From NCBI RefSeq assembly GCF_022829515.1, contig NZ_JAKSYL010000296.1, forward strand, positions 1 to 64,000: a stretch of 64,000 nucleotides of DNA, given 5' to 3'. The position numbers were made by a program, and so were the translations under genes. The notes beneath the pieces were generated by a model. The model was not told the DNA's origin. It saw only the letters and a list, made by a program, of their open reading frames with translations, and ran no database searches. Below, in pieces: positions 34,887-43,608 of this stretch (position 1 is its first letter; every line of letters starts with the position of its first letter). This DNA is from Methylobacterium sp. J-048 (GTDB taxonomy: Bacteria > Pseudomonadota > Alphaproteobacteria > Rhizobiales > Beijerinckiaceae).

Positions 34887-36320
34887 TCACGCCGCCTTGG
34901 CGGTGCCCTGGCGCTCCTTGAGGAAGCGGTAGAACTCCACGCCTTCGCGCAGGCGGCGCTTCATCATGTCGGGGGAGCGCACCATCTCGCCGACGATCGA
35001 GGCGATCTTCGGGGCGCGGAAGTAAAACTTCTTGTAGAACTCCTCCACCGACGTGAAGATCTCGGTGTGCGACAGGTGCGGGTAGTGCAGCGGCGCGACC
35101 TGCACGCCGTTCTCGTCGACGAGCTCGGCGTTCTCGATGTCGAGCCAGCCGTTCTCCACCGCCTGCTTGTACAGGAAGGTGCCCGGGTAGGGGGCCGCCA
35201 GCGAGACCTGGATCGTGTGCGGGTTGATCCGCTTGGCGAAGGCGATCGTCTCCTGGATCGTCTCCTTGGTCTCGCCCGGCAGGCCGAGGATGAAGGTGCC
35301 GTGGATGGCGATACCCAGCTCGTGGCAATCCTGGGTGAACTTCTCTGCGACCTCGACGCGCATGCCCTTCTTGATGTTGTGCAGGATCGTCTGGTTGCCG
35401 GACTCGTAGCCGACCAGCAGCAGGCGCAGGCCGTTCTCCTTGAGCACCTTCAGGGTCTCACGGGGCACGTTCGCCTTGGCGTTGCACGACCAGGTCACGC
35501 CAAGCTTGCCGAGCTCGCGGGCGATCTCCTCCGCGCGGGGCAGGTTGTCGGTGAAGGTGTCGTCGTCGAAGAAGAACTCCTTGGTCTGCGGGAACTCCTT
35601 CAGGCAGTACTTGATCTCCTCGATCACGTGGGCGACCGAGCGGGTGCGGTAGGTGTGCCCGCCGACGGTCTGCGGCCACAGGCAGAAGGTGCAGCGGCTC
35701 TTGCAGCCCCGCCCGGAGTAGAACGAGATGTAGGGGTGCTTCAGGTAGCCGATGAAGTACTTCTCCATCTCCAGGTCGCGCTTGTAGACGCTGGTGACGA
35801 AGGGCAGCTGATCCATGTCGGTCATGATCTCGCGGTCCTCATTATGGACCACGACGCCGTTCGCATCGCGATAGGACAGACCCTTGATCTCGGACATCGG
35901 GACGCCGTCGGCGACTTCCTTGACGGTGAAGTCGAACTCGTTGCGGGCGCAGAAATCGATCACCGGGGCCTGGGCCATGGCGCCGGCGGCGTCGACCGCG
36001 ACCTTGGCGCCGATCAGGCCGGCGATCAGCTTCGGGTTCGCGGCCTTCAGCGCCTCGATCGTCTTCACGTCGGACTTGAACGACGGCACCGAGGTGTGGA
36101 GCACGACGAGGTCGAAGTCGTTGGCCTGGGCCACGATCTCGGGGAGCTTGATGTTGTGCGGGGGCGCGTCGATCAGCTTCGAGTTCGGCACCAGGGCGGC
36201 CGGCTGGGCCAGCCAGGTCGGGTACCAGAACGACTTGATCTCGCGCTTGGCCTGATAGCGGGAACCGGCACCGCCGTCGAAGCCGTCGAAGGTGGGAGCC
36301 TGAAGGAAGAGCGTGCGCAT
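34887..36320 (-). CDS. hpnJ: Hopanoid radical SAM ring-contracting enzyme HpnJ
   Basis: 477 residues from the ATG at 36320. HpnJ converts the glucosamine ring on bacteriohopanetetrol into the aminocyclopentane (cyclitol ether). The N-terminal part (about 1-140) is a B12-binding-like region; the radical SAM cluster is Cys206, Cys210 and Cys213 (GCKSRCTFC). DDDTFTDN near 242-249 and GYESGNQTILHNIKKG are typical of this B12-radical-SAM class. The frame continues 20 codons upstream, but the family starts at MRTLFLQAPTFDGFDGG. Confidence 0.96.
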   Translation of the reverse strand: MRTLFLQAPTFDGFDGGAGSRYQAKREIKSFWYPTWLAQPAALVPNSKLIDAPPHNIKLPEIVAQANDFDLVVLHTSVPSFKSDVKTIEALKAANPKLIAGLIGAKVAVDAAGAMAQAPVIDFCARNEFDFTVKEVADGVPMSEIKGLSYRDANGVVVHNEDREIMTDMDQLPFVTSVYKRDLEMEKYFIGYLKHPYISFYSGRGCKSRCTFCLWPQTVGGHTYRTRSVAHVIEEIKYCLKEFPQTKEFFFDDDTFTDNLPRAEEIARELGKLGVTWSCNAKANVPRETLKVLKENGLRLLLVGYESGNQTILHNIKKGMRVEVAEKFTQDCHELGIAIHGTFILGLPGETKETIQETIAFAKRINPHTIQVSLAAPYPGTFLYKQAVENGWLDIENAELVDENGVQVAPLHYPHLSHTEIFTSVEEFYKKFYFRAPKIASIVGEMVRSPDMMKRRLREGVEFYRFLKERQGTAKAA

Positions 36321-36376
36321 GGGGTTCAAGGCCTCAGGGCGTTGCCGGGGGAGGGGTGAGGAAGCGGGAGCCGCGT

Positions 36377-37585
36377 TCAACGTGTGGGTGCGCTGGCGTC
36401 GCGGCCGAGGTCGGCGTCCGGGATCAGGGTACCATCCGCAACCACGTGATAATCATGACCTTTCCATGTCACCGCCCCCGACACGAAGGCCCAGGAGAAG
36501 TTCATGAACGAGAGGATGTCGCGGATCGGCAACAGTCCGTAGGGGTGCGGCGCGAGGCCGAAGGCGCGCTCGAGCTGCCGGCACAGCACGATCCGGCCCG
36601 CGAGCGCCAGGCCGGCCACCACCAGGGCGCCGGTGCCGGCGCCGGGCAGGAGTGCGCCGACCAGGGCCAGCGGGAAGGCGTGGGTCACGATCGACCCGGC
36701 ATAGCCGGCTGGGTCGACGTTGCGGATGGTGCGGTTCCAGCGCAACTCGTGCCGCCACAGGCCGGCGAGGTCGGTGTCGACGCTGGTATGGCCGATGGTG
36801 AAGCTCGGGATCACCACCTTGCCGCCGAGGCCGCGCAGGGCCGCGCCGATGGCGTAATCGTCGGCGAGATCGTTGCGGAAGCGGCGGAAGCCGCCCACCG
36901 CGTCGAGGTTCGCCCGGGTGAACGCGATGGTCGAGCCGAAGCACGGCTTGGCGAGCCCGAGGCTCAGGCCCATCACCACGTTGGGCAGGAACTGCACGTC
37001 GATCGCCAGCGTCGAGAGCTGGTCGTAGAGGCCCCGGAACGCCGGGACGCCGTGATACAGGCAGGTGACGCCGGAGACGCCGTCCTGCGACAGCTCGGCG
37101 ACCAGCCGCTCCAGGTAGTCGGGCCGGACCACCATGTCGCTGTCGGCCAGCACAATCACGTCGTGGGCGATCCGCTCGGCCATGTTGATCAGGTTCGAGA
37201 CCTTGCGGTTCGAGCCGTGCTGGCGGCCGTCGATCACGAGATCGATGCGGGCGTCGGGATAGGCCTGCTTGAGCCGCTCGACCACGCCGATGGCCGGGTC
37301 GGCGGATTTCTGGACGCCGAACACCACCTGGACCGGGCCGGCGTAATCCTGGCGCAGCACGGTCTCGAGATTCTCGTACAGGTTGGGCTCCAGGCCGCAG
37401 AGCGGCTTGAGCACCGTCACGGAGGGGCGGGGCGCCCCCGGTTCCAGCACCGGCACCGGCCGCGCGGCAAACCGGCCGGCGAGATAGGCGGCCGCCAGCC
37501 CATAGAGGCCGCCCGCCGCCGCCAGGAGGAGGCAGAGCAGCGAGAGCCACGACAAGGCGGCGAGTGCCAGAGAGGTGAGGTCCAT
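36377..37585 (-). CDS. hpnI: Hopanoid glycosyltransferase HpnI
   Basis: 402 residues, ceramide-glucosyltransferase-like (GT21 type). HpnI adds N-acetylglucosamine to bacteriohopanetetrol. An N-terminal membrane helix (about 8-38) is followed by the catalytic domain with DSD in VLADSDMVV (about 147-155), DLADDYAIG, and the acceptor-side motif HELRWNRTIR (near 277-286). Two or three C-terminal membrane segments follow. It lies 56 bp upstream of hpnJ. Confidence 0.95.
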   Translation of the reverse strand: MDLTSLALAALSWLSLLCLLLAAAGGLYGLAAAYLAGRFAARPVPVLEPGAPRPSVTVLKPLCGLEPNLYENLETVLRQDYAGPVQVVFGVQKSADPAIGVVERLKQAYPDARIDLVIDGRQHGSNRKVSNLINMAERIAHDVIVLADSDMVVRPDYLERLVAELSQDGVSGVTCLYHGVPAFRGLYDQLSTLAIDVQFLPNVVMGLSLGLAKPCFGSTIAFTRANLDAVGGFRRFRNDLADDYAIGAALRGLGGKVVIPSFTIGHTSVDTDLAGLWRHELRWNRTIRNVDPAGYAGSIVTHAFPLALVGALLPGAGTGALVVAGLALAGRIVLCRQLERAFGLAPHPYGLLPIRDILSFMNFSWAFVSGAVTWKGHDYHVVADGTLIPDADLGRDASAPTR

Positions 37586-37687
37586 CCGGTCGGGTCCGTG
37601 CGGTCGTCCGGCCGCCTCAGGCGGCGATGGCCGCGTGCGGCCCGGTCAGGGCGGCAGGCACAGCTGTTCTATTCACGGCGTCGTGGG

Positions 37688-38302
37688 TCACGGTGTCGGT
37701 TTTGCGGCGAGCATGCCGTCGGCGCGCTGGCGCAGGAACTTCACCGCCGCGTCGGCGCCGCCGGCCTTCAGCGGGGCGGACAACGCGTTGCGCTGGGCGG
37801 CGATCTCGCTGACGTCGCCGTTGAGCAGCACGTCCTGGATGCGGTTGCCGGCATTGACCACGAAGTCGACCGCCGAATCGTCGCCGTCGGCCGCGGTGAC
37901 CCGGGTGGGCACCACGCGCTGGCTGCCGCGCTCCTCGACCTTCGGGGTCACCTCGAACTTGCCGCCGGCCGCCCGGGCGAGGCGATTGGCGTAGGTCACG
38001 GTCAGGCTGCGCTTGAACGCGTCGGTGACCGCTGTCTGCTGCTCGGGGGTGAAGCCCGACCATTTCGAGCCGACGGCGACGCGGGTCATGGCCGGGAAGT
38101 CGAACGCCTTCTCCAGTGCCGGTCCCACGGCGGCCACCCGGGCGGGCAGGGGGCTTGGGCCGTCCTTCAAGGCGGCGGTGAAGGCCGCGTAGAGGTCGCG
38201 CACGGTCTGCACCGCGGGATCGTCCGCCGCCCAGGCCGAGACCGGAGCGAGGAGGGGGGCGGCCAGCAGAGCGATGGCCGCGAGCCGACGGGTCAGGCGC
38301 AC
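37688..38302 (-). CDS. hpnM: Hopanoid-associated MlaC-like periplasmic protein HpnM
   Basis: 204 residues. A signal peptide (cleavage near ASAWA/ADDP, residues 21-26) is followed by a MlaC/Ttg2D domain, which in MlaC binds phospholipid between the membranes. Typical segments are FDFPAMTRVAVGSKW and KRSLTVTYANRLA. Its start overlaps the end of hpnL by 10 bp, so both are translated together. Hopanoid binding or trafficking is the likely role. Confidence 0.94.
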   Translation of the reverse strand: MRLTRRLAAIALLAAPLLAPVSAWAADDPAVQTVRDLYAAFTAALKDGPSPLPARVAAVGPALEKAFDFPAMTRVAVGSKWSGFTPEQQTAVTDAFKRSLTVTYANRLARAAGGKFEVTPKVEERGSQRVVPTRVTAADGDDSAVDFVVNAGNRIQDVLLNGDVSEIAAQRNALSAPLKAGGADAAVKFLRQRADGMLAAKPTP

Positions 38303-39405
38303 TTCTTCAACTCCTCGCCGTCGCCGATCCGCGAACCCATGCGGGGCGGGGCGTAGCTGTAGAACGGGCCGAGGGTCGCCGGTTGCGGCACCATCTTGGC
38401 GGTGCGGCCGATCGCGGCCTCGGGCTCACGATCCGCATCGGCGGCGGTCTCGGCCGTGAGCTTGGCCTCAATCCGGTGCCAGAGCAGCAGGCCCGGCACG
38501 CCGACGCCGAGATCGGCGAAGCGCTTGACCAGCGACAGGGCGAGCGCCGCCTCGGCGGGAATGTTGAACAGGCCGCAGAGCGCGATCAATCCGCCCTCCT
38601 GGGCGCCGAGCGCGCCCGGCACCGCGAAGGCCGCACCGCGGACCGCCTGGGCCAGGCTCTCGATCACCAGGGCCTGGGCGAAATCGACCGGGTAGCCCAT
38701 GAAATGCAGGCCCACATAGACTTCGAGGGTGCCGATGACCCAGCCCGCCAGATGGATGACCAGGGCCGAAAGGAAGCGGCGGTGGTTGCCGTACATCCGG
38801 CGCAGGCTGTCGTAGAGCTGATCGATGGCGCCGAAAGCGCGCCACTCGCGGCCCGAGGCGAAGCGGGTCATCAGGCCCTGGATGATCCGGTGCCCGGCCC
38901 GCCGCTGGATCAGGTAGAACGCGCCGAGGGCAGGCACCGCCACGGCCAGCCCGCCCGCCACCGTCCGGGCGATCGGCCCATCGCCGGCGATCAGGACCAG
39001 CAGGCCGAGGCCGATAACGGTGAACAGGAGCTGCGTGAGCGCCTGCGTCATCAGGTCCACGAACATGCTGGCGCCGGCCATGGCGCCCGGGACGCCGCGC
39101 TTGGACATCAGCCGCGCGCCGACGAAGTCGCCGCCCACGGTCGCCACCGGCAGCAGCGTGTTGATTCCCTCGCGGACGAACCGCAGCGACACGCAGTCGC
39201 TGAGCCTCGCCGCGCCCGCCGGGAACACGACGTGCCAGCCGAGCCCCGCCCAGGCGACGGCGGCGACGCGGGCCACCACCACCAGGGCGGCGCCCCAGCC
39301 GGCGCTCATCACGGCGGCCGACACGTCCTCCAGGCCGGAGGACATGAACAGGCCGACGACCGTGCAGAGACCGGCGATCGAGGCCAAGGTCGTCAGGCGC
39401 TTCAT
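38293..39405 (-). CDS. hpnL: Hopanoid-associated membrane protein HpnL (flippase-like)
   Basis: 370 residues with about eight membrane helices of the lysylphosphatidylglycerol-synthase transmembrane (UPF0104) type. Motifs seen include REGINTLLPVATVGGDFVGARL (cut across about 79-100) and the late EGGLIALCGLFNIPAEAALALSL region. It is first in the minus-strand operon hpnL-M-I-J-K. A divergent amidinotransferase starts 210 bp away. A role in moving or tuning hopanoid lipid is inferred from cluster membership. Confidence 0.94.
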   Translation of the reverse strand: MKRLTTLASIAGLCTVVGLFMSSGLEDVSAAVMSAGWGAALVVVARVAAVAWAGLGWHVVFPAGAARLSDCVSLRFVREGINTLLPVATVGGDFVGARLMSKRGVPGAMAGASMFVDLMTQALTQLLFTVIGLGLLVLIAGDGPIARTVAGGLAVAVPALGAFYLIQRRAGHRIIQGLMTRFASGREWRAFGAIDQLYDSLRRMYGNHRRFLSALVIHLAGWVIGTLEVYVGLHFMGYPVDFAQALVIESLAQAVRGAAFAVPGALGAQEGGLIALCGLFNIPAEAALALSLVKRFADLGVGVPGLLLWHRIEAKLTAETAADADREPEAAIGRTAKMVPQPATLGPFYSYAPPRMGSRIGDGEELKKCA

Positions 39406-39615
39406 AATGGTCTTTCAAGCTCGCAAATGGCTTGATGCGGGAAATCGGTCACGGTCGCGGCAGAAATAGGTCCGGGCGACCAAGAACGTTTCTGCCACGT
39501 TGCAGCACGGATTACCGGTGTCTATCACCCGTTTGACACACCGGGAGCCAAAGCGGTGGCCGGGCCGAGGAGCCCGCGCAGAAGACCGCGGCACGTCGCA
39601 GAAGGGGCACACGTC

Positions 39616-40791
39616 ATGGAGCGCGAATCACCGATCACGGCCGTCGAGGCCGTGAGCGACGACACGCATGCCGACGGCCTCCGGGGCAGACTGGAGCCCG
39701 GCGTGCCGGCGCCTCACTCCCCGGTCATGGCCTGGAACGAGTGGGACCCGCTGGAAGAGGTGATCGTCGGATCCCTCGACGGTGCCACCATCCCGACTCA
39801 CCACCTGACGGTGATCTTCAACCTGCCGCGGGCGGCCCAGCCGTTCTACCGCTTCGCCAGCGGCTGGAAATACCCCAAGTTCATGAAGAAGCTGGCGCAG
39901 CAGGAGCTCGACAACTTCATCAAGATCCTGGCCGGCGAGGGCGTCAAGATCCGCCGCCCCGACGCGGTGGACTTTTCCCGCAAATTCAAGGCGCCGCGCT
40001 GGACCTCCCGGGGCTTCTGCGTCGCCTGCCCGCGCGACCCATACCTGGTCATCGGCGACGAGATCATCGAGAGCCCGATGTGCTGGCGCTCGCGCTACTT
40101 CGAGGGCGACGCCTACCGGTCGCTGTTCAAGGAATACTTTCGCGCCGGCGCCCGCTGGACCTCTGCGCCGCGGCCGCAGCTGACCGACGATCTCTACAAT
40201 TACGATTACCGGGTGCCGAACCTGAAGGCCGGCGAGCCCATGCAGTTCACGGTCAACGAGTTCGAGCCGGTCTTCGACGCCGCCGACTTCGTCCGCTGCG
40301 GCCGCGACCTGTTCGTGACCCGCTCGAACGTGACCAACCTGATGGGCATCGAGTGGCTGCGCCGCCACCTCGGCCCGGGCTTCCGCATCCACGAGATCGA
40401 GAGCCGCTGCCCGCAGCCGATGCACATCGACTCGTCGTTCATGCCGCTGGCGCCGGGCAAGGTGCTGGTGAACCCGGACTATATCGACGTCGAGAAGCTG
40501 CCCGCCGTGCTCAAGAAGTGGGACGTGCTGATCGCCCCGCGCCCCGACCCGGTCGAGGGCTTCATGAGCAAGATCTCGATGTGCTCGCCCTGGACCTCGA
40601 TCAACGTCCTGGCGATCACCGAGAAGAAGATCGTCGTCGACCAGAGCCAGCCGACGCTGATCAAGGCGCTCAAGGATTGGGGCTTCGACCCGATCCCGGC
40701 GCCGTTCCTCAGCTACGGCCCGTTCGGCGGCTCGTTCCACTGCGCCACCCTCGACGTCCGCCGCCGCGGCGTGCTGAAGTCGTATTTTTAG
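39616..40791 (+). CDS. Glycine-amidinotransferase-family enzyme, candidate hopanoid guanidinylating enzyme
   Basis: 391 residues from the ATG at 39616. It resembles human arginine:glycine amidinotransferase closely. The catalytic set is complete: Asp141 (CPRDPYLVIGDEIIE), Asp224 (DAADFVRCGRD), His270 and Asp272 (PMHIDSSF) and the nucleophile Cys376 (GGSFHCATLDVRRRG). The family moves an amidino group from arginine to an amine. Here it is divergent from hpnL and beside the genes that make the amino-cyclitol hopanoid. Related StrB1 in streptomycin synthesis acts on an aminocyclitol. Guanidine-substituted hopanoid cyclitol ethers are reported from Methylobacterium, as far as I recall. I infer that this enzyme modifies the hopanoid amine; creatine-type or other acceptors remain possible. 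Confidence 0.88.
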   Translation: MERESPITAVEAVSDDTHADGLRGRLEPGVPAPHSPVMAWNEWDPLEEVIVGSLDGATIPTHHLTVIFNLPRAAQPFYRFASGWKYPKFMKKLAQQELDNFIKILAGEGVKIRRPDAVDFSRKFKAPRWTSRGFCVACPRDPYLVIGDEIIESPMCWRSRYFEGDAYRSLFKEYFRAGARWTSAPRPQLTDDLYNYDYRVPNLKAGEPMQFTVNEFEPVFDAADFVRCGRDLFVTRSNVTNLMGIEWLRRHLGPGFRIHEIESRCPQPMHIDSSFMPLAPGKVLVNPDYIDVEKLPAVLKKWDVLIAPRPDPVEGFMSKISMCSPWTSINVLAITEKKIVVDQSQPTLIKALKDWGFDPIPAPFLSYGPFGGSFHCATLDVRRRGVLKSYF

Positions 40792-40863
40792 GACCTAGGA
40801 CCTGCTCGCTCCGACGACCGCCATCGCGGGTCGTCGGCAAACTCCGGACATCCGAACCTCTCC

Positions 40864-40986
40864 CCTCATCCTGAGGTGCCGAGCGATCGAAGATCGCACG
40901 GCCTCGAAGGAGCCCTCCAGGGTCCACCGCGATCCCTGGAGGGCTCCTTCGAGGGCGACGCTGCGCGTCGCCACCTCAGGATGAGG
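40864..40986. repeat. 123-bp inverted-repeat element, copy 1
   Basis: Terminal inverted repeats CCTCATCCTGAGGTG (40864-40878) and CACCTCAGGATGAGG (40972-40986), with further internal palindromes around a CCCTCCAGGG/CCCTGGAGGG stem. It fills the gap between two convergent genes. A second copy of exactly the same length lies at 55817. Confidence 0.85.
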
Positions 40987-41056
40987 TCTAGGATGGGATA
41001 GACCGTCCGAGCATGAAGTCAGATGAATCCGCCTCCGAAAGCGGACGACCGGGCCT

Positions 41057-42079
41057 TCACGGCGCCGAAATCCCCTCGATCAACGCCCTGTTGAACCCCT
41101 CGGGATCCGACATCTGCGGCGCGTGCCCCAGCGCCGGGAACTCGACCAGCCGGGCCCCCGGGATCGCCCTGGCGGCGGCCTTGCCGAGCGCGGGATAATT
41201 CCCGAGCGCGGCCCGAGCCTCCGGCGGGGCGAGGTCCTTGCCGATCGCCGTGTTGTCCTTCTGGCCGATCATCAGCAGGGTCGGCACCGCGATCTGCGGC
41301 AGCCGGTAGACCACCGGCTGGGTCAGGATCATGTCGTAGAGGAGCGCCGAGTCCCAGGCGACCGCCTCCTTGCCCGGGCCGGCGTTGAGCCCGGCCAGCA
41401 TCGTCACCCAGAGCTCGTAGCGGGGCTCCCACTGGCCTGCGTAGTAGGTCGCGGTCTCGTAGGCCCGGATCGACGCCGCCGAGACCTTCAGCTCGCGCTG
41501 GTACCATTGCTCCACCGATGTCGGGGGCACGCCCTTGGCGCTCCAATCCTCCAGCCCGATCGGGTTAACCAGCACCAGCTGCGCCACGTCCTTCGGGTAG
41601 AGCAGCGCGTAATGCGCGGCCAGCATGCCGCCGGTGGAATGGCCGACCAGGATCGGCCGCGCGATCCCGAGCGTGTCGAGCAGGGCGCGGGTGTTCTCGG
41701 CGAGCTGGCGGAACGTGAACTGATAGGCGGCCGGCTTGCTCGACTTGCAGAAGCCGATCTGGTCCGGGGCGATCACCCGGTAGCCGGCCCCGGTCAGCGC
41801 CCGGATCTGGCTCTCCCAGGTTGCGGCGCAGAAGTTCTTGCCGTGGAGCAGCACGGCGGTGCGCCCGTTCGGTTTTTCTGGCCGGACGTCGAGATAGGCC
41901 ATCTGCAGGGGCTGGCGCTGCGACGTGAAGGCGAAGCGCTTCACCGGGAACGGGTAGTCGAACCCTTCGAGTTCGGGGCCGTAGGCCGGATCCATCAGCG
42001 GCTCGGCGCTGGCGCCGGAGAGCATCAGGGCCAGCAGGACGGCGGATGCAAGGGTGGATCGGCGCGTGGATCGGAGCAT
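41057..42079 (-). CDS. Secreted alpha/beta hydrolase
   Basis: 340 residues with a signal peptide (cleavage near ASA/EP, residue 25). The alpha/beta hydrolase fold shows the oxyanion region VLLHGKNF (77-84), the nucleophile Ser148 in VGHSTGG and the late catalytic His319 in ALGHAPQ. Haloperoxidase or epoxide hydrolase relatives are common; the substrate is unknown. It is convergent with the amidinotransferase, with a repeat element between. Confidence 0.88.
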   Translation of the reverse strand: MLRSTRRSTLASAVLLALMLSGASAEPLMDPAYGPELEGFDYPFPVKRFAFTSQRQPLQMAYLDVRPEKPNGRTAVLLHGKNFCAATWESQIRALTGAGYRVIAPDQIGFCKSSKPAAYQFTFRQLAENTRALLDTLGIARPILVGHSTGGMLAAHYALLYPKDVAQLVLVNPIGLEDWSAKGVPPTSVEQWYQRELKVSAASIRAYETATYYAGQWEPRYELWVTMLAGLNAGPGKEAVAWDSALLYDMILTQPVVYRLPQIAVPTLLMIGQKDNTAIGKDLAPPEARAALGNYPALGKAAARAIPGARLVEFPALGHAPQMSDPEGFNRALIEGISAP

Positions 42080-42250
42080 GGATGGCCTGAATGCTTCAGC
42101 GACGTGAGGCGCCGCGCTGGCCGCTCAGATCGGTCATCGGGGCCGCCCTGTCCAATCGGCGAGGGCGCGCATCTTCGCGGCAGCGCCGGCCCGCGCTATC
42201 TCTCGGAACGTCCCGCCGGTCCCAGACGCGGCGCGCAGGAGCCCACACCG

Positions 42251-42736
42251 ATGCGCCTCCCCATCCTGGCCGCCCTCGCCGGCGCCCTGGTTCTCGCCGC
42301 GGCGCCGGCCCGGGCCGCGGATGCCTGCGACGCCCTCGCCGCCAAGGTGATCCGGATCACGGGCGCCTCGCTCGCCGGGCGGGAGGGCCCCTACGCGGTG
42401 TTCCGGGCGCAGGACGCCGAGCGGATGAGCCTCGATTGCCGGGCGCCCGCCCGGATCACGATCGCCTCCCGCGACCGGGAACCGGCGCCTGCCTATTTCG
42501 CTCTGATCGGCCTGGCCGCCCGGGCGCTCACCGGCGCGGAGCCGTCCACGGCCGAGGTGCTGGCGCTCAATCTCCACCAGGACAGCCTGCTGGCCGACGC
42601 GCCGCAGCGGGGCGGCGCCGGCCGGGCGCTGATGCTGTGCGAGACCGGCCCCCGGACGGATGGGCTCCGGGACGACCTCACGGTCTGCCGGGTCGCGCCC
42701 CGGGCCGGGGTTTCGCGAATCCGCCGCGCGGGGTAG
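42251..42736 (+). CDS. Small exported protein of unknown function
   Basis: 161 residues from the ATG at 42251. A signal peptide (MRLPILAALAGALVLAAAPARA, cut in two here only for description: hydrophobic 4-18, AxA at 20-22) is followed by a compact domain with three cysteines (near 26, 58 and 137). I do not recognise the family. It ends 10 bp before kdsA and is likely co-transcribed with it. Confidence 0.75.
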   Translation: MRLPILAALAGALVLAAAPARAADACDALAAKVIRITGASLAGREGPYAVFRAQDAERMSLDCRAPARITIASRDREPAPAYFALIGLAARALTGAEPSTAEVLALNLHQDSLLADAPQRGGAGRALMLCETGPRTDGLRDDLTVCRVAPRAGVSRIRRAG

Positions 42737-42746
42737 AGCGCAGCCC

Positions 42747-43601
42747 ATGTCGACACGCGAAACACCCGGCCCCGTCGTCCAAATCGGCGCGGCGCGCTTT
42801 GCCAACCACCTGCCGCTGACGCTGATCGCCGGCCCATGCCAGCTCGAAGGGCGCAGCCACGCCCTGGAGATCGCCGCGGCGCTCAAGGAGATGGCGGCGG
42901 GCCTCGGGATCGGCCTGGTGTTCAAGACCTCGTTCGACAAGGCCAACCGCACCTCCGGCACCGCCGCCCGGGGCATCGGCCTCGACGGGGCGTTGCCGAT
43001 CTTCGCCGAGATCCGTGAGTCCTTGGGCTTGCCGGTGCTCACCGACGTGCACGCCGCCGAGCAATGCACGCCGACCGCCGAGGCCGTGGACGTGCTGCAG
43101 ATCCCGGCCTTCCTGTGCCGCCAGACCGACCTGCTCCTGGCCGCCGCCGCCACCGGCCGGGCGGTCAACATCAAGAAGGGGCAATTCCTGGCCCCCTGGG
43201 ACATGAAGCACGTCGCCGCCAAGGTGACGGAAGCCGGCAACCCGAACGTCATCGTCACCGAGCGCGGCGCCTCGTTCGGCTACAACACCCTGGTCTCGGA
43301 CATGCGCAGCCTGCCGATCATGGCGCAGGTGACCCACGGGGCGCCGGTGGTGTTCGACGCCACCCATTCGGTGCAGCAGCCGGGCGGGCAGGGCGCCAGT
43401 TCCGGCGGCCAGCGGGAATTCGTCGCCGTGCTGGCCCGGGCCGCCGTGGCGGTGGGCGTCGCCGGGGTGTTCATCGAGACCCACCCCGATCCGGACCGGG
43501 CGCCCTCGGACGGGCCGAACATGGTGGCCCTGCGCGATATGCCGGCCCTGCTCGAGGAGCTGATCGCCTTCGACCGCCTCGCCAAGCGCCGCTTCGCCTG
43601 A
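42747..43601 (+). CDS. kdsA: 3-deoxy-8-phosphooctulonate synthase
   Basis: 284 residues from the ATG at 42747. KdsA condenses phosphoenolpyruvate with arabinose-5-phosphate to make KDO-8-phosphate for lipopolysaccharide. Visible marks are LIAGPCQLEGRSHALE (25-40), FKTSFDKANRTS, VDVLQIPAFLCRQTDLL, GQFLAPWDM and FIETHPDPDRAPSDGPN. The frame is open 29 codons further upstream, overlapping the previous gene, but the family starts here. The kdsA-eno-pdh neighbourhood is usual in alphaproteobacteria. Confidence 0.96.
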   Translation: MSTRETPGPVVQIGAARFANHLPLTLIAGPCQLEGRSHALEIAAALKEMAAGLGIGLVFKTSFDKANRTSGTAARGIGLDGALPIFAEIRESLGLPVLTDVHAAEQCTPTAEAVDVLQIPAFLCRQTDLLLAAAATGRAVNIKKGQFLAPWDMKHVAAKVTEAGNPNVIVTERGASFGYNTLVSDMRSLPIMAQVTHGAPVVFDATHSVQQPGGQGASSGGQREFVAVLARAAVAVGVAGVFIETHPDPDRAPSDGPNMVALRDMPALLEELIAFDRLAKRRFA

Positions 43602-43608
43602 ACCGGCG

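Noticed and set aside
34779..38356. Long plus-strand frames opposite hpnJ, hpnI and hpnM
   Set aside because: They mirror well-recognised hopanoid genes and carry no family signature.
42660..42746. Extended N-terminus for kdsA
   Set aside because: It would overlap the previous gene by 77 bp, and the KdsA family starts near the ATG at 42747.
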